In this document: piece after piece, positions 43,397-51,500 of the stretch
Layout: each line of letters begins with the position of its first letter
How positions within the stretch are numbered: position 1 is the first letter of the stretch
Source of the DNA: Xanthobacteraceae bacterium
GTDB lineage: Bacteria; Pseudomonadota; Alphaproteobacteria; Rhizobiales; Xanthobacteraceae
Reading direction: 5' to 3'
Length of the DNA stretch: 64,000 bases
Assembly (NCBI GenBank): GCA_022841625.1
Contig: JALHRD010000008.1
Location: 1 to 64,000 of the forward strand
The notes under the pieces: model-generated
What the model saw: the letters and a program-made list of their open reading frames with translations, nothing else
Told to the model about the DNA's origin: nothing
The model's database searches: none
Made by a program: the position numbers and the translations under genes

Positions 43397-45697
43397 TTAC
43401 GCCTGCTTTTGCACAACAAACTGATACATGCCTCCGAACATATTGGGGTGCTGCTGCTCGAACGCATGCCAATGGTCGAGATTGGTGCAGCCGGGGTCGT
43501 CCGGGAATTGCGTGCGATAGCGGTGCAAGGTGTCGGGATCGTGCTCGAACCCGAGCAATGCGAGCCCGTTCTCGGCCAGAAACGCCTTGATCTGCGGCAG
43601 CGTGAAATGGTGCTCCTGCACGTGGAACAGAAGATCGCGGCAATTGCTCATGGTGTTGAAATCGGCGCCAAAGACGGTGGCTATTTTTGTCCGCGCGGCT
43701 TCGTCGAGGGCGATCAGGTCTTGCCGACAACGCCTGATATCGTCTTCGACCGCGCGATAGCCGCGCATCGCAATGAATTCGCGCGCCGCGACAATGCCGA
43801 TCCGCGCAAGCTTGCTGTAAAGCGCGATGTGCATGATGCCGTTGGGACGCAGCATCGACACGAGAACCCGCCAGCCCGCCAGCGGATCGGCAAGATGGTG
43901 CAACACGCCGGAGCAAGCGATGACATCGAAATCGCGGTTGATCGACGCAAGCTTGAGAATGTCGGCCTGGCCATAATCGATATTGTCGAGACCGAGGGCG
44001 TCGGTGCGGTATTTCGCGTAGGACAGGCTTGCGAGGCTGAGGTCGACGGCGAGGATTTGCGCATCCGAATAGCGCCCAGCCGTCATCACCACCTGCTGGC
44101 CGGTGCCGCAACCGGCGATCAGCACGTCGAGTCGGCCCGTTCGTCCGATCGGACGGTATCGGGCGTGTGGAAAATCGCGCTGCATCGTTACATCGATGGC
44201 GTCGGCGTTCTGGTCCGCCGCGCATTTCACCCAACGCGGATAAGGACTTTCCTCATATTGGTTTTGCACCAGCAGCGAAACGTCGTCATCGATTGGCGTG
44301 AGACGCGGAATGCCGTTGCGCAAGGCACGTTGCGCCAGCGGTTCGCGGATCTGCTGGGTCAAGAGGTCGTCAATCTCGCCGGCCCATGGGCGGGCCAGCA
44401 GCGATTCATATTCGGGGATCACGTATAGCGGCGCATAGGACGCAATCAGCGCGAGCGCTAAGGCCGCGATCGGCTCGCCCGACCGCAAGGCGGCGACCAC
44501 GCGATCGCGCAAGAGCGCAACCTGCGCCGCCTCGTCCTCGGCGCAGGCAAAGACGTACTCGTTGGCAAAACAATGGCGCGCCAGCATGCACGCGAACGCC
44601 AAGGCGGCATCGTCCGTGGTGTCGGCGGCCGGCATTGCCATCGCTTTCTCAAGCAGCGCTGAGCGGGCCAATGTCAGGAACCGCTCCAGCGGGATGTCGT
44701 TCACCGCGGGGCAGTTGTGCAGCATGGCACGCAGCACCGGGGCGTTGCTGGCAGCTTGCAAGCCGTCGGGACCGAACAACGCCTGGCACGACAACCGCGC
44801 CGGCCAGGCCGCCACCGCGCGATCGATGCCGTGCTGGATGCGCGGGTCGCATTTGACCAGGGTAATGCAGGTGAATGCGATGCTGCCGGGACGCCCCCAC
44901 GGCTCCGACAGGGCCCGGACGATGTAGTGGCGCAACAGGCTGCTGTCGGGGATCGTGTCGCCGAACCGCAGGCAGTTGAGAAACAGGGACTTGAGAAACG
45001 GCGTCTCCTTGATGCGCAGGCCCTGCACAATCAGCTTAAGCGCGGCCTGCTTGTCGCCCTTCACGAAATAGATCATGGCAAGGTTGTGATAGGCGGCGAC
45101 AATGTCTGGCTTGCGCCGGAGCGCTTCCTCGAAATGCGGAGCAGCTTCGTCGTGCTGTCCCTGGGTCAACAATGCTTCGGCGAGGTTGTTGCGCGCCTCA
45201 GCGTCGTTGGGATCGAGCGCCAGGCCGCGCCGGTAGGCGGCAATCGCCCGATCCAAGGCGCGTAGTTTGAGGCAGGCGTCGCCAAGCAGCATATAGGCGC
45301 CGGCGTAATCGGGCTTGAGAGCGATGGCCCGCTCGCTGTGACGCGCCACCTCCGCGGATCGGCCCAGCGCCGCCAGCACCACGCCAATATTGTAGTGAAA
45401 ATCGGCATTCGCCCCGTTCACCGCGATCGCGCGTCCGATCATATCGATGGCGATGTCGTTGTGGCCGATCTTGAAGGCGATAAGGCCGAGATGATGGAGG
45501 CTGTCGGCATGCCGCGGATCGGCGATAAGCGCCTGCTGATAGAGGTCCATGGCCTCCGGCAGCCGCTCTGCCTGGAACTGCTGGAACGCCTTGGCGAACA
45601 GGTCAGCGGCAGCGCCATTGTTCGCGGCTGGAGCGTTGCGGGTTGGCGCGACACGCGCCATCTGGCGGCGCTGCTTGCGATTCATTGGCAGATTCAT
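43397..45697 (-). CDS. TPR protein fused to a SAM-dependent methyltransferase
   Basis: A 766-residue protein. A basic start (MNLPMNRKQRRQMARV) leads into TPR units (about 30-240, for example AEARNNLAEALLTQGQHDEAAPHFEEALRRKPDIVAAYHNLA), a middle region of unknown fold, and a C-terminal class I methyltransferase with DVLIAGCGTGQQVVM as motif I and ACSGVLHHLADPLAGWRVL later. Such proteins are often encoded near flagellin or glycan genes. Because it adjoins the two flagellin genes, flagellin or its glycan is the best guess for the target; this is inference. ATG at 45685 is an alternative start. Confidence 0.8.
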   Translation of the reverse strand: MNLPMNRKQRRQMARVAPTRNAPAANNGAAADLFAKAFQQFQAERLPEAMDLYQQALIADPRHADSLHHLGLIAFKIGHNDIAIDMIGRAIAVNGANADFHYNIGVVLAALGRSAEVARHSERAIALKPDYAGAYMLLGDACLKLRALDRAIAAYRRGLALDPNDAEARNNLAEALLTQGQHDEAAPHFEEALRRKPDIVAAYHNLAMIYFVKGDKQAALKLIVQGLRIKETPFLKSLFLNCLRFGDTIPDSSLLRHYIVRALSEPWGRPGSIAFTCITLVKCDPRIQHGIDRAVAAWPARLSCQALFGPDGLQAASNAPVLRAMLHNCPAVNDIPLERFLTLARSALLEKAMAMPAADTTDDAALAFACMLARHCFANEYVFACAEDEAAQVALLRDRVVAALRSGEPIAALALALIASYAPLYVIPEYESLLARPWAGEIDDLLTQQIREPLAQRALRNGIPRLTPIDDDVSLLVQNQYEESPYPRWVKCAADQNADAIDVTMQRDFPHARYRPIGRTGRLDVLIAGCGTGQQVVMTAGRYSDAQILAVDLSLASLSYAKYRTDALGLDNIDYGQADILKLASINRDFDVIACSGVLHHLADPLAGWRVLVSMLRPNGIMHIALYSKLARIGIVAAREFIAMRGYRAVEDDIRRCRQDLIALDEAARTKIATVFGADFNTMSNCRDLLFHVQEHHFTLPQIKAFLAENGLALLGFEHDPDTLHRYRTQFPDDPGCTNLDHWHAFEQQHPNMFGGMYQFVVQKQA

Positions 45698-45849
45698 GCG
45701 CGAATCATCCCAGTTGAGCGGACCAAGATGCCAGCACAACGCAGATTCGTCATTGCCTAAGCCGCAGAGCGAATCAAAGGCGCGAGTGGCCGCCCTGACT
45801 GGGGCCGCTACCCGATCTCGGGTTTACCGGAGATCGGCACTTCATGTGC

Positions 45850-45873
45850 GCAAGTCGGGTAAACCCGACTTGC
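45850..45873. repeat. AAGTCGGGT-type palindrome
   Basis: GCAAGTCGGGT and ACCCGACTTGC pair perfectly across two bases. The same core recurs at 48585-48616 and, in related form, at 6133-6193. Confidence 0.8.
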
Positions 45874-46130
45874 TTCGCCTTCGGGACGCCGCGCGTTCGC
45901 GCGGCCCTCAGGACGAGGGCGGCGAGAGGCCTGATTTGCTTGCGACTGTCTCCGGCCAGCCCCTCGGGATGAGGGCCGCATTTGCAGCCCCGATGACGCG
46001 GAACTGCAACATCCACCGCCCTCGTGGTGAGGAGCGCAGCGAAGCTGCGCGTCTCGAACCATGGCCGCGAATTCAGCAAAGGACGCGGGCCTCGCACTTG
46101 CGATTTGGTGCTTCTGATACCAATCTTCGC

Positions 46131-46243
46131 TGAGATCGACACCCTTTCCCACGTCATGGCCGGGCTTGTCCCGGCCATCCACGACTTTGATATGACTCAT
46201 GATTTTCAGACGTGGATGCCCGCGACAAGCGCGGGCATGACAA
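46131..46243. repeat. Modular intergenic repeat, copy 1
   Basis: This 113-base unit (TGAGATCGAC to GGGCATGACA) recurs at 48427-48633, where two palindromic blocks are inserted. Shared landmarks are CCCACGTCATGGC, GTCCCGGCCATCC, ATGACTCATGATTTTCAGA and CGACAAGCGCGGGC. The copies bracket the first flagellin gene. Confidence 0.85.
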
Positions 46244-46695
46244 ACATTGTACGCCTCAGTATGACGCAGCAAAATTAGCCGCCACGGCCGTTACCGCCGC
46301 CCCGCAAAAAATATCGACGTATTTCATCACCCGTTAAGCGCGAGCCCCCTTCGGCGGCCCCGCTTGGGACCGCCTGCGGGCATCGCCCGCCGTCCAGCCC
46401 CAAGCGACCCTCATCATCGACGAGCGGTATGCCCGCACCAAATGCGGCTTCGCCAAAGTTATAGTTAACTGCAAGTAATAATCTATGGTTAATGGACTTA
46501 TAACGAGAAATACTTATAGTTAATGTAATACTAAACACAAAAATCAAAACAAATACTGCAAATTGTCAATTTATACATCAGTTAACCACGTTTTTTCACT
46601 TAGAATTACGTTGTCTCTGGCATTTCTACACGCCGATCCACTGCGATCGCTTGCGTAACCGCCAGAATGGCTAAGGACCAGAAAGGTACAATTCC

Positions 46696-48261
46696 ATGCC
46701 CGCCAGTATCACCCTGTCGGCCGGCGTACGGCAGAACCTGCTCGCCTTGCAGAACACTGCCTCACTGCTGAGCACGACCCAGAACCGTCTCGCCACTGGC
46801 AAGAAGGTCAACTCCGCGCTCGACAACCCGACCAACTTCTTCACCTCTTCGGCGCTGTCCTCGCGCGCCAAGGACCTCGGGGGCCTGCTCGACTCGATGT
46901 CGAACGGCATCAATACGATCAAAGCCGCCGACAACGGCCTGACCGCGATCAACACCACAGTCGAGACCATGCGCGCCACCATCACCCAGGCCCGCCAGGA
47001 CGCATCCTGGAAGAGCACGTCTTACTCGGTCGGCCTGACCAGCGTGGCTGCCGCCGACGTTCTGGCGGTCTCGGGCGGCGAAGTCACCGGCACGGTCAAC
47101 GTCGCTCTCGCGAATGCCCAGGCGGTCCGGACGTCGGCGTCCAACTATGCCAACATGGACTTCAGCAGCGCCGCCAACACCTGGGATGGGTCGCTCACCT
47201 TCACCATCGCGAACAACGGCGGTACCGCGCGCACCGTCGTCGTGACTTCTACATCCGCCACCAACCTCAGAGTTACGGTCGACGGCGGCGCGGCATCGGA
47301 CTTCACCGTTGCGGACGTCAACGTCGTGACCGGAGCCAATATGGTGGGCGCCCTCAACCAAGCCTTTGCCGCTGCCGCCACCCCGGTCGGGGTCACGGTC
47401 GCCGGCGCAACCGGCGCAGCGCTCACCTTCACGTCCAGCACCGCAATGTCAGGCACCACGGGTAACGTCGTGGTCACGACCGGCGCGGTCGTTGCCCCCG
47501 CGGTCGCGGCCAGCTTCTACACCAACGGCGCGCTCAGCCAGACCGGCGCCGTGTCGCAGACCGTCGACGAGATCGTCGCCGGCATCAACGCCAACACCTC
47601 GCTTACCGGCAAGGTGAAGGCGACCAACGACGGCGGTCGGGTCAACATCCAGAACCTGTCGACCACCGCCCTGACCCTGGTCGGTGCGACCGCAGGCGGC
47701 GTTATCAACGGCGACACCGGTGCGGCCAACACCACGACCATCGGCGGCAACGCCGTCCGTTCGAGCCTGATCACGCAGTTCAACGATCTGCGCACCCAGC
47801 TCGACAAGCTCGCCGACGACTCCAGCTTCAACGGCGTCAACCTCTTGAAGGGCGACACGCTGAAACTGATCTTCAACGAGATCAACACCAGCTCGATCAG
47901 CATCGTGTCGCAGAACGCCAACGGCATCAATACCAGCGTCCTAGCTATCGGCTCCGCCACCGGCACGGAGTTCTCCAGCAACACCTCGCTCGACGCCCGG
48001 TTCGATACGCTGAATGCGGCGTTGGCCCAGTTGCGGTCGCAGGCCTCGGCCTTCGGCTCGAACCTGTCGATCGTGCAAAATCGCCAGGAGTTCACCAAGT
48101 CGATGATCAACACCCTGCAGGTCGGCTCCGACGCCCTGGTGCTGGCCGACGGCAACGAAGAAGCCGCGAACCTGCTCGCTTTGCAGACCCGGCAGCAGCT
48201 CTCCACCACGGCGCTGTCGCTGGCTTCGCAGTCCGACCAAGCGGTGCTGCGGCTGTTCTAA
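46696..48261 (+). CDS. fliC: Flagellin, first copy
   Basis: A 521-residue filament subunit. The conserved ends are present: N-terminal ITLSAGVRQNLLALQNTASLL and TQNRLATGKKVNSALDNPTNFF, and C-terminal LNTLQVGSDALVLADGNEEAANLLALQTRQQLSTTALSLASQSDQAVLRLF-type sequence. A Thr/Ala/Val-rich variable region (about 110-340) forms the exposed domains. Length and ends fit the subpolar flagellins of Bradyrhizobium relatives. A tandem terminator follows. It is about 55% to 65% alike by eye at the ends with the second flagellin, with a more divergent middle. Confidence 0.94.
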   Translation: MPASITLSAGVRQNLLALQNTASLLSTTQNRLATGKKVNSALDNPTNFFTSSALSSRAKDLGGLLDSMSNGINTIKAADNGLTAINTTVETMRATITQARQDASWKSTSYSVGLTSVAAADVLAVSGGEVTGTVNVALANAQAVRTSASNYANMDFSSAANTWDGSLTFTIANNGGTARTVVVTSTSATNLRVTVDGGAASDFTVADVNVVTGANMVGALNQAFAAAATPVGVTVAGATGAALTFTSSTAMSGTTGNVVVTTGAVVAPAVAASFYTNGALSQTGAVSQTVDEIVAGINANTSLTGKVKATNDGGRVNIQNLSTTALTLVGATAGGVINGDTGAANTTTIGGNAVRSSLITQFNDLRTQLDKLADDSSFNGVNLLKGDTLKLIFNEINTSSISIVSQNANGINTSVLAIGSATGTEFSSNTSLDARFDTLNAALAQLRSQASAFGSNLSIVQNRQEFTKSMINTLQVGSDALVLADGNEEAANLLALQTRQQLSTTALSLASQSDQAVLRLF

Positions 48262-48285
48262 GCCGATTAGCAGCGAAAACTCCGG

Positions 48286-48315
48286 CGGCGGGGCCAAAAG
48301 CCCCGCCGTTTTTTT
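48286..48315 (+). terminator. Rho-independent terminator of flagellin 1
   Basis: A perfect 9-bp stem (CGGCGGGGC/GCCCCGCCG) with a 5-base loop is followed by seven T residues, 24 bases after the flagellin stop. Confidence 0.9.
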
Positions 48316-48347
48316 CGTTTCAGCACCAGCGATTCGCGCTGGATCCA

Positions 48348-48378
48348 CCGGCAGGGCCTAAAGCCCCGCCGGTTTTTT
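48348..48378 (+). terminator. Second terminator behind flagellin 1
   Basis: CCGGCAGGGC and GCCCCGCCGG form a 10-bp stem with one A-C mismatch and a 5-base loop, followed by six T residues. It backs up the first terminator. Confidence 0.8.
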
Positions 48379-48426
48379 GTGGGCGGGCGCCTATTCTACT
48401 TCTACCGACTCATAACAATTGTTGCT

Positions 48427-48633
48427 TAGATCGACACTCTCCCCACGTCATGGCGGGGCAAAGCCCGTCAAAGACGGGCGTGAACGCCCTTATGTCCCGG
48501 CCATCCCCGGCTTTGACATGACTCATGATTTTCAGACGTGGATGCCACCACAACTCGGGCTTGCCCGAGTTGTGTAGTTAACCGCGTCGTAAGTCGGGTA
48601 TACCCGACTTACGACGACAAGCGCGGGCATGAC
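48427..48633. repeat. Modular intergenic repeat, copy 2, with nested palindromes
   Basis: It matches 46131-46243 but is interrupted by two extra blocks. One is near 48455-48492 (hairpin-forming GGGC/GCCC arms). The other is 48547-48614 and holds an 11-bp-stem hairpin (48550-48573) plus a 32-bp perfect palindrome (48585-48616). Confidence 0.85.
48585..48616. repeat. 32-bp perfect palindrome
   Basis: CGTCGTAAGTCGGGTA is followed immediately by its exact reverse complement. It shares the AAGTCGGGT core with 45850-45873. Confidence 0.9.
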
Positions 48634-48721
48634 GAGCCAATCATTGCAGCACTGGTGTCACAAGCTCAAACGCCGACAACGCCGCCCCGACCGACGACGG
48701 TTCTTACGGCGCCCGCCCCCG

Positions 48722-48736
48722 TTAACCCCCTGTTAG
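48722..48736. promoter_or_regulatory. CtrA-like box upstream of flagellin 2
   Basis: TTAACCCCCTGTTAG matches TTAA-N7-TTAA at all but one base. It is about 100 bases before the second flagellin start. Confidence 0.4.
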
Positions 48737-48834
48737 CTTCTTTTTTACCAGGCATTAGGGTTACCAGATCATTATCGCGACATGCTGTTCAGGTGAGCAG
48801 TGTCGCAATTGTGTAACGGACGGGGCTTTGGGCC

Positions 48835-50421
48835 ATGGGTAATGACATCGTATTGTCGGCGGGCGTACGGCAAAATCTTCTGGCCTTGCAGGGCACGGCC
48901 AGTTTGATGGCCACCACGCAAACTCGCCTTGCGACCGGCAAAAAAGTTAATTCGGCAATCGACAACCCGGTCAATTTCTTCACCTCCGCCGGGCTCAGCA
49001 GCCGCGCCAGGGACCTGGGCGCGCTGCTCGACAGCATGGCGAACGGCATCAAAACCATCGAGGCCGCCGACAACGGCATCACCGGCATCAAATCGCTGAT
49101 CGAATCGATGAAGTCGACGCTGCTGCAAGCGCGCCAGGACAAGTCGTTCAAGAGCGCGGCCTACACGGTCGCGCTCACCGCGCCGGCGGTCACCGACGTC
49201 CTGACCTTCTCGGGCGGCCAGGTTGTCGGATCGGTCAGCGTCGACGTGACCAATGCGCAAGCCCGGCTCACATCGGCGTCCAACTACGCCAACATGGACT
49301 TCAACAACGCCAACGCCTTCGCCGAAACGCTGACGTTTACCGTTACCACCAATGGCGGCACCCCACGCACCGTCGTTGTGGGAGCGACCTCCGACACCAA
49401 CATCACCGTCGCCGTCGACGGCGGCCCGGCGAGCAACTTCACCGTTGCCGATGCCGACGCTGTCACCGGGGCCGAGATGGTGGCCGCCTTGAACGCCGGT
49501 TTTGACGCCGCCGGCGTGCCGGTGCCGATCACGGTCACCGGGGCAACTGGCGCGCCGCTGGTGTTCACGGCCGACGCCTCCGTCAGTTCCAGTACCGCCA
49601 ACGTCGTGGTTTCGGTTCCGGTGGCCAGCGCCGTGCCGGTGGTCGCGGCCAGTTTCGGATTTGTCGCTGCGGGCACGCTCACCAGAATCAATGTTGTCGC
49701 ACAGCCGGTCGACCAGCTGGTCGCCAGCATCAATTCCAATATCAATCTGGTCGACAGAGTCTCCGCCTCGAACGACGGCAACACGCTGCGCATCGCCAAC
49801 CTGTCGACCACCGACATGACCCTGGTGGGCGCCACCACGGCCGGAGTCCTCAATGGCGACCTCGGCATCGGCAATACCACGACCATCGGCGGCAATACCG
49901 TGCGCCGCAACCTGGTGAAGCAGTACAACGACCTGCGCGACCAGCTCAACAAGACTGCGGACGACTCGTCCTATAATGGCATTAACCTGTTGCGCGGCGA
50001 CCGCCTGAAGATCAATTTCAACGAATTCGGCACCAGCACCATCACCGTCCAGGCGCAAAACGAATTTGGCGTTCCACGGCCGATCAATACCCTCACTTTG
50101 GGCATCGATCCGCTGTTCAACCCAAGCGTCGACACCGACCTCTCCATCGACGGCTTCCTGACCGACCTGTCCTCCGCGACCAATATTCTTTCGGCGCAGG
50201 CGTCGAGCTTCGGCTCGCATCTGTCGACTGTCGAGATCCGCACCGAATTCACCAAGCAATTGATCAATACGCTCGAAACCGGCGCCGACAACCTGGTGCT
50301 CGCCGACATCAACGAAGAAAGCGCCAATATGCTGGCCTTGCAGACCCGCCAGCAGCTTTCCACCACCGCGCTCTCGCTCTCGGCCCAGGCCGACCAAGCA
50401 GTGCTGCGTCTGTTCGGATAA
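48835..50421 (+). CDS. Flagellin, second copy
   Basis: A 528-residue flagellin paralogue of the adjacent gene. It shares the ends IVLSAGVRQNLLALQGTASLM, TQTRLATGKKVNSAIDNPVNFF and, at the C-terminus, ANMLALQTRQQLSTTALSLSAQADQAVLRLFG. The variable middle retains landmarks such as ASNYANMDF and TTTIGGNTVRRNLVKQYNDLRDQL but otherwise diverges. It precedes flbT by 98 bases, which makes flagellin-flbT-flaF a likely regulated unit. Confidence 0.94.
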   Translation: MGNDIVLSAGVRQNLLALQGTASLMATTQTRLATGKKVNSAIDNPVNFFTSAGLSSRARDLGALLDSMANGIKTIEAADNGITGIKSLIESMKSTLLQARQDKSFKSAAYTVALTAPAVTDVLTFSGGQVVGSVSVDVTNAQARLTSASNYANMDFNNANAFAETLTFTVTTNGGTPRTVVVGATSDTNITVAVDGGPASNFTVADADAVTGAEMVAALNAGFDAAGVPVPITVTGATGAPLVFTADASVSSSTANVVVSVPVASAVPVVAASFGFVAAGTLTRINVVAQPVDQLVASINSNINLVDRVSASNDGNTLRIANLSTTDMTLVGATTAGVLNGDLGIGNTTTIGGNTVRRNLVKQYNDLRDQLNKTADDSSYNGINLLRGDRLKINFNEFGTSTITVQAQNEFGVPRPINTLTLGIDPLFNPSVDTDLSIDGFLTDLSSATNILSAQASSFGSHLSTVEIRTEFTKQLINTLETGADNLVLADINEESANMLALQTRQQLSTTALSLSAQADQAVLRLFG

Positions 50422-50519
50422 TTCCAACGGCGAAAACGGCGGTAAACCGTCGCTTATTTACGCTCAATTAACGATGCAAGCCCACGATCCGATGAGTGAT
50501 CGAGGCCGGAGAATTAGCC

Positions 50520-50978
50520 ATGGCGCTCAAAGTTGAACTGAAGCCCGGCGAGCGAATCATTATTGGCAACTGTGTCGTGACCAATCACGAGCAGCGCACC
50601 AAGCTGACAATCGACGGCCAGGCGCCGGTGCTGCGCGAGAAGGATATCCTGACGCCGCGGCTCGCCAACACGCCGGCCAAGCGCATCTATCTGGCCGTAC
50701 AATTGATGTATACGTCAAAAGAGCCCCGCGACTATCACGACGCCTATTTTGCACTGGTTCGCGACCTCACCGGCGCGGCGCCCAGCGCATGGCCGCTGGT
50801 CGAAACAATTAATAATCATATCTTAACGGGCGAAATGTATAAGGCCCTCAAGGACGCTAAAAATCTGATCGACTACGAACAGGGACTGCTTGATCATGCA
50901 AAATGCGGCACAGGCCTACGGCGCCGTCGCGAGGCAGACGGCAAGCCCGCGCGAGCTCGAAGCCAGTCTGCTGCTTAA
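50520..50978 (+). CDS. flbT: Flagellin mRNA regulator FlbT
   Basis: A 152-residue RNA-binding regulator that in Caulobacter promotes decay of flagellin mRNA and in some rhizobia activates its expression. Family features are LKVELKPGERIIIGNCVVTN, LTPRLANTPAKRIYLAVQLMY and the IDYEQGLLDHA end. The start at 50520 gives the family N-terminus. The last 27 codons overlap flaF in another frame, and this C-terminal tail is basic and lacks similarity to FlbT. Confidence 0.92.
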   Translation: MALKVELKPGERIIIGNCVVTNHEQRTKLTIDGQAPVLREKDILTPRLANTPAKRIYLAVQLMYTSKEPRDYHDAYFALVRDLTGAAPSAWPLVETINNHILTGEMYKALKDAKNLIDYEQGLLDHAKCGTGLRRRREADGKPARARSQSAA

Positions 50979-51261
50979 GGCGGCCTCGCAATTGCAGATG
51001 GTCTATGACGCCTGGGATCACGAGCGGCATCGTCTCGACCTCGCATTACGTTACAACCGCAAGCTCTGGTCGGTCCTCCTTGCATCGGTGACCAGCGACC
51101 AGCATCCGCTGCCGGGCGAAGTTCGCCAGAACGTCGCCAATCTCGGCCTGTTCGTCATCAACCAGACCATGACGATGCTGACCACTCCCAAGCGCGAGAA
51201 CCTGCACGCCTTGATCAACATCAATCGCGAATTGGCCGCCGGGCTGCTCGGCCGCGCTTAG
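50896..51261 (+). CDS. flaF: Flagellin synthesis regulator FlaF
   Basis: A 121-residue helical protein needed for flagellin translation or secretion, and the antagonist of FlbT. The core is QAYGAVARQTASPRELEASLLLKAASQLQ and VRQNVANLGLFVINQTM. It begins inside flbT: the overlap is 83 bases. An ATG at 50896 and a TTG at 50890 are both possible starts. Confidence 0.9.
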   Translation: MQNAAQAYGAVARQTASPRELEASLLLKAASQLQMVYDAWDHERHRLDLALRYNRKLWSVLLASVTSDQHPLPGEVRQNVANLGLFVINQTMTMLTTPKRENLHALININRELAAGLLGRA

Positions 51262-51296
51262 CCTAGCTCCACGCTACACAAAAATTGAGGCCGGGC

Positions 51297-51374
51297 GCTC
51301 GTGGTCCGATTCTAACATTCGCATCCCATTTCCGCGGGCGATTTTGCGAATGTTAGAATCAAAGGACCACGAGC
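51297..51374. repeat. Long hairpin 1 downstream of flaF
   Basis: A stem of 27 pairs forms between 51297-51323 and 51345-51374, with a 3-base AAA bulge (51361-51363) on the right arm and a 21-base loop. The core is GATTCTAACATTCGCA. It lies between the convergent flaF and flgL genes. Confidence 0.85.
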
Positions 51375-51388
51375 AAGTCTATGCTGCG

Positions 51389-51463
51389 AGTGGAGTTTTG
51401 GATTTGACATTCGCATCGCGTGCTTGCTGCCAGGTGGGTAGCGAATGTCAAATCCACTCCACT
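51389..51463. repeat. Long hairpin 2 downstream of flaF
   Basis: A stem of 23 pairs forms between 51389-51414 and 51441-51463, with a TTT bulge (51397-51399) on the left arm. The core GGATTTGACATTCGC resembles that of hairpin 1. The two may be diverged copies and may act as a bidirectional terminator. Confidence 0.85.
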
Positions 51464-51500
51464 AGCCGCTCCCAGCCTCAGACTTTTTAGCACGCCCCGG

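Larger units (their letters stand above)
45698..46695. other. Long noncoding region before the first flagellin gene
   Basis: About 1 kb without a credible gene. The left two-thirds is a mosaic of palindromes (45850-45873), a stretch resembling the common rhizobial GAGGAGCGCAGC intergenic repeat (about 45890-46070) and the modular unit at 46131-46243. The last 230 bases (about 46450-46680) are strikingly AT-rich, compared with the flanks, and must contain the flagellin promoter. A weak TGGCAT element at about 46618 lacks exact sigma-54 spacing. Confidence 0.6.
48262..48834. other. Intergenic region between the two flagellin genes
   Basis: 573 bases with no gene. In order: two terminators, the modular repeat with its nested palindromes, and about 200 bases of leader for the second flagellin with a CtrA-like box at 48722-48736. 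No convincing sigma-54 promoter was found here. Confidence 0.65.

Noticed and set aside
46616-46636. Sigma-54 promoter for flagellin 1 (TGGCATTTCTACACGC)
   Set aside because: GG and GC are 11 bases apart rather than 10, so the spacing does not fit RpoN.
48772-50427. 551-codon minus-strand frame opposite flagellin 2
   Set aside because: It mirrors the flagellin gene and lacks any family signature.
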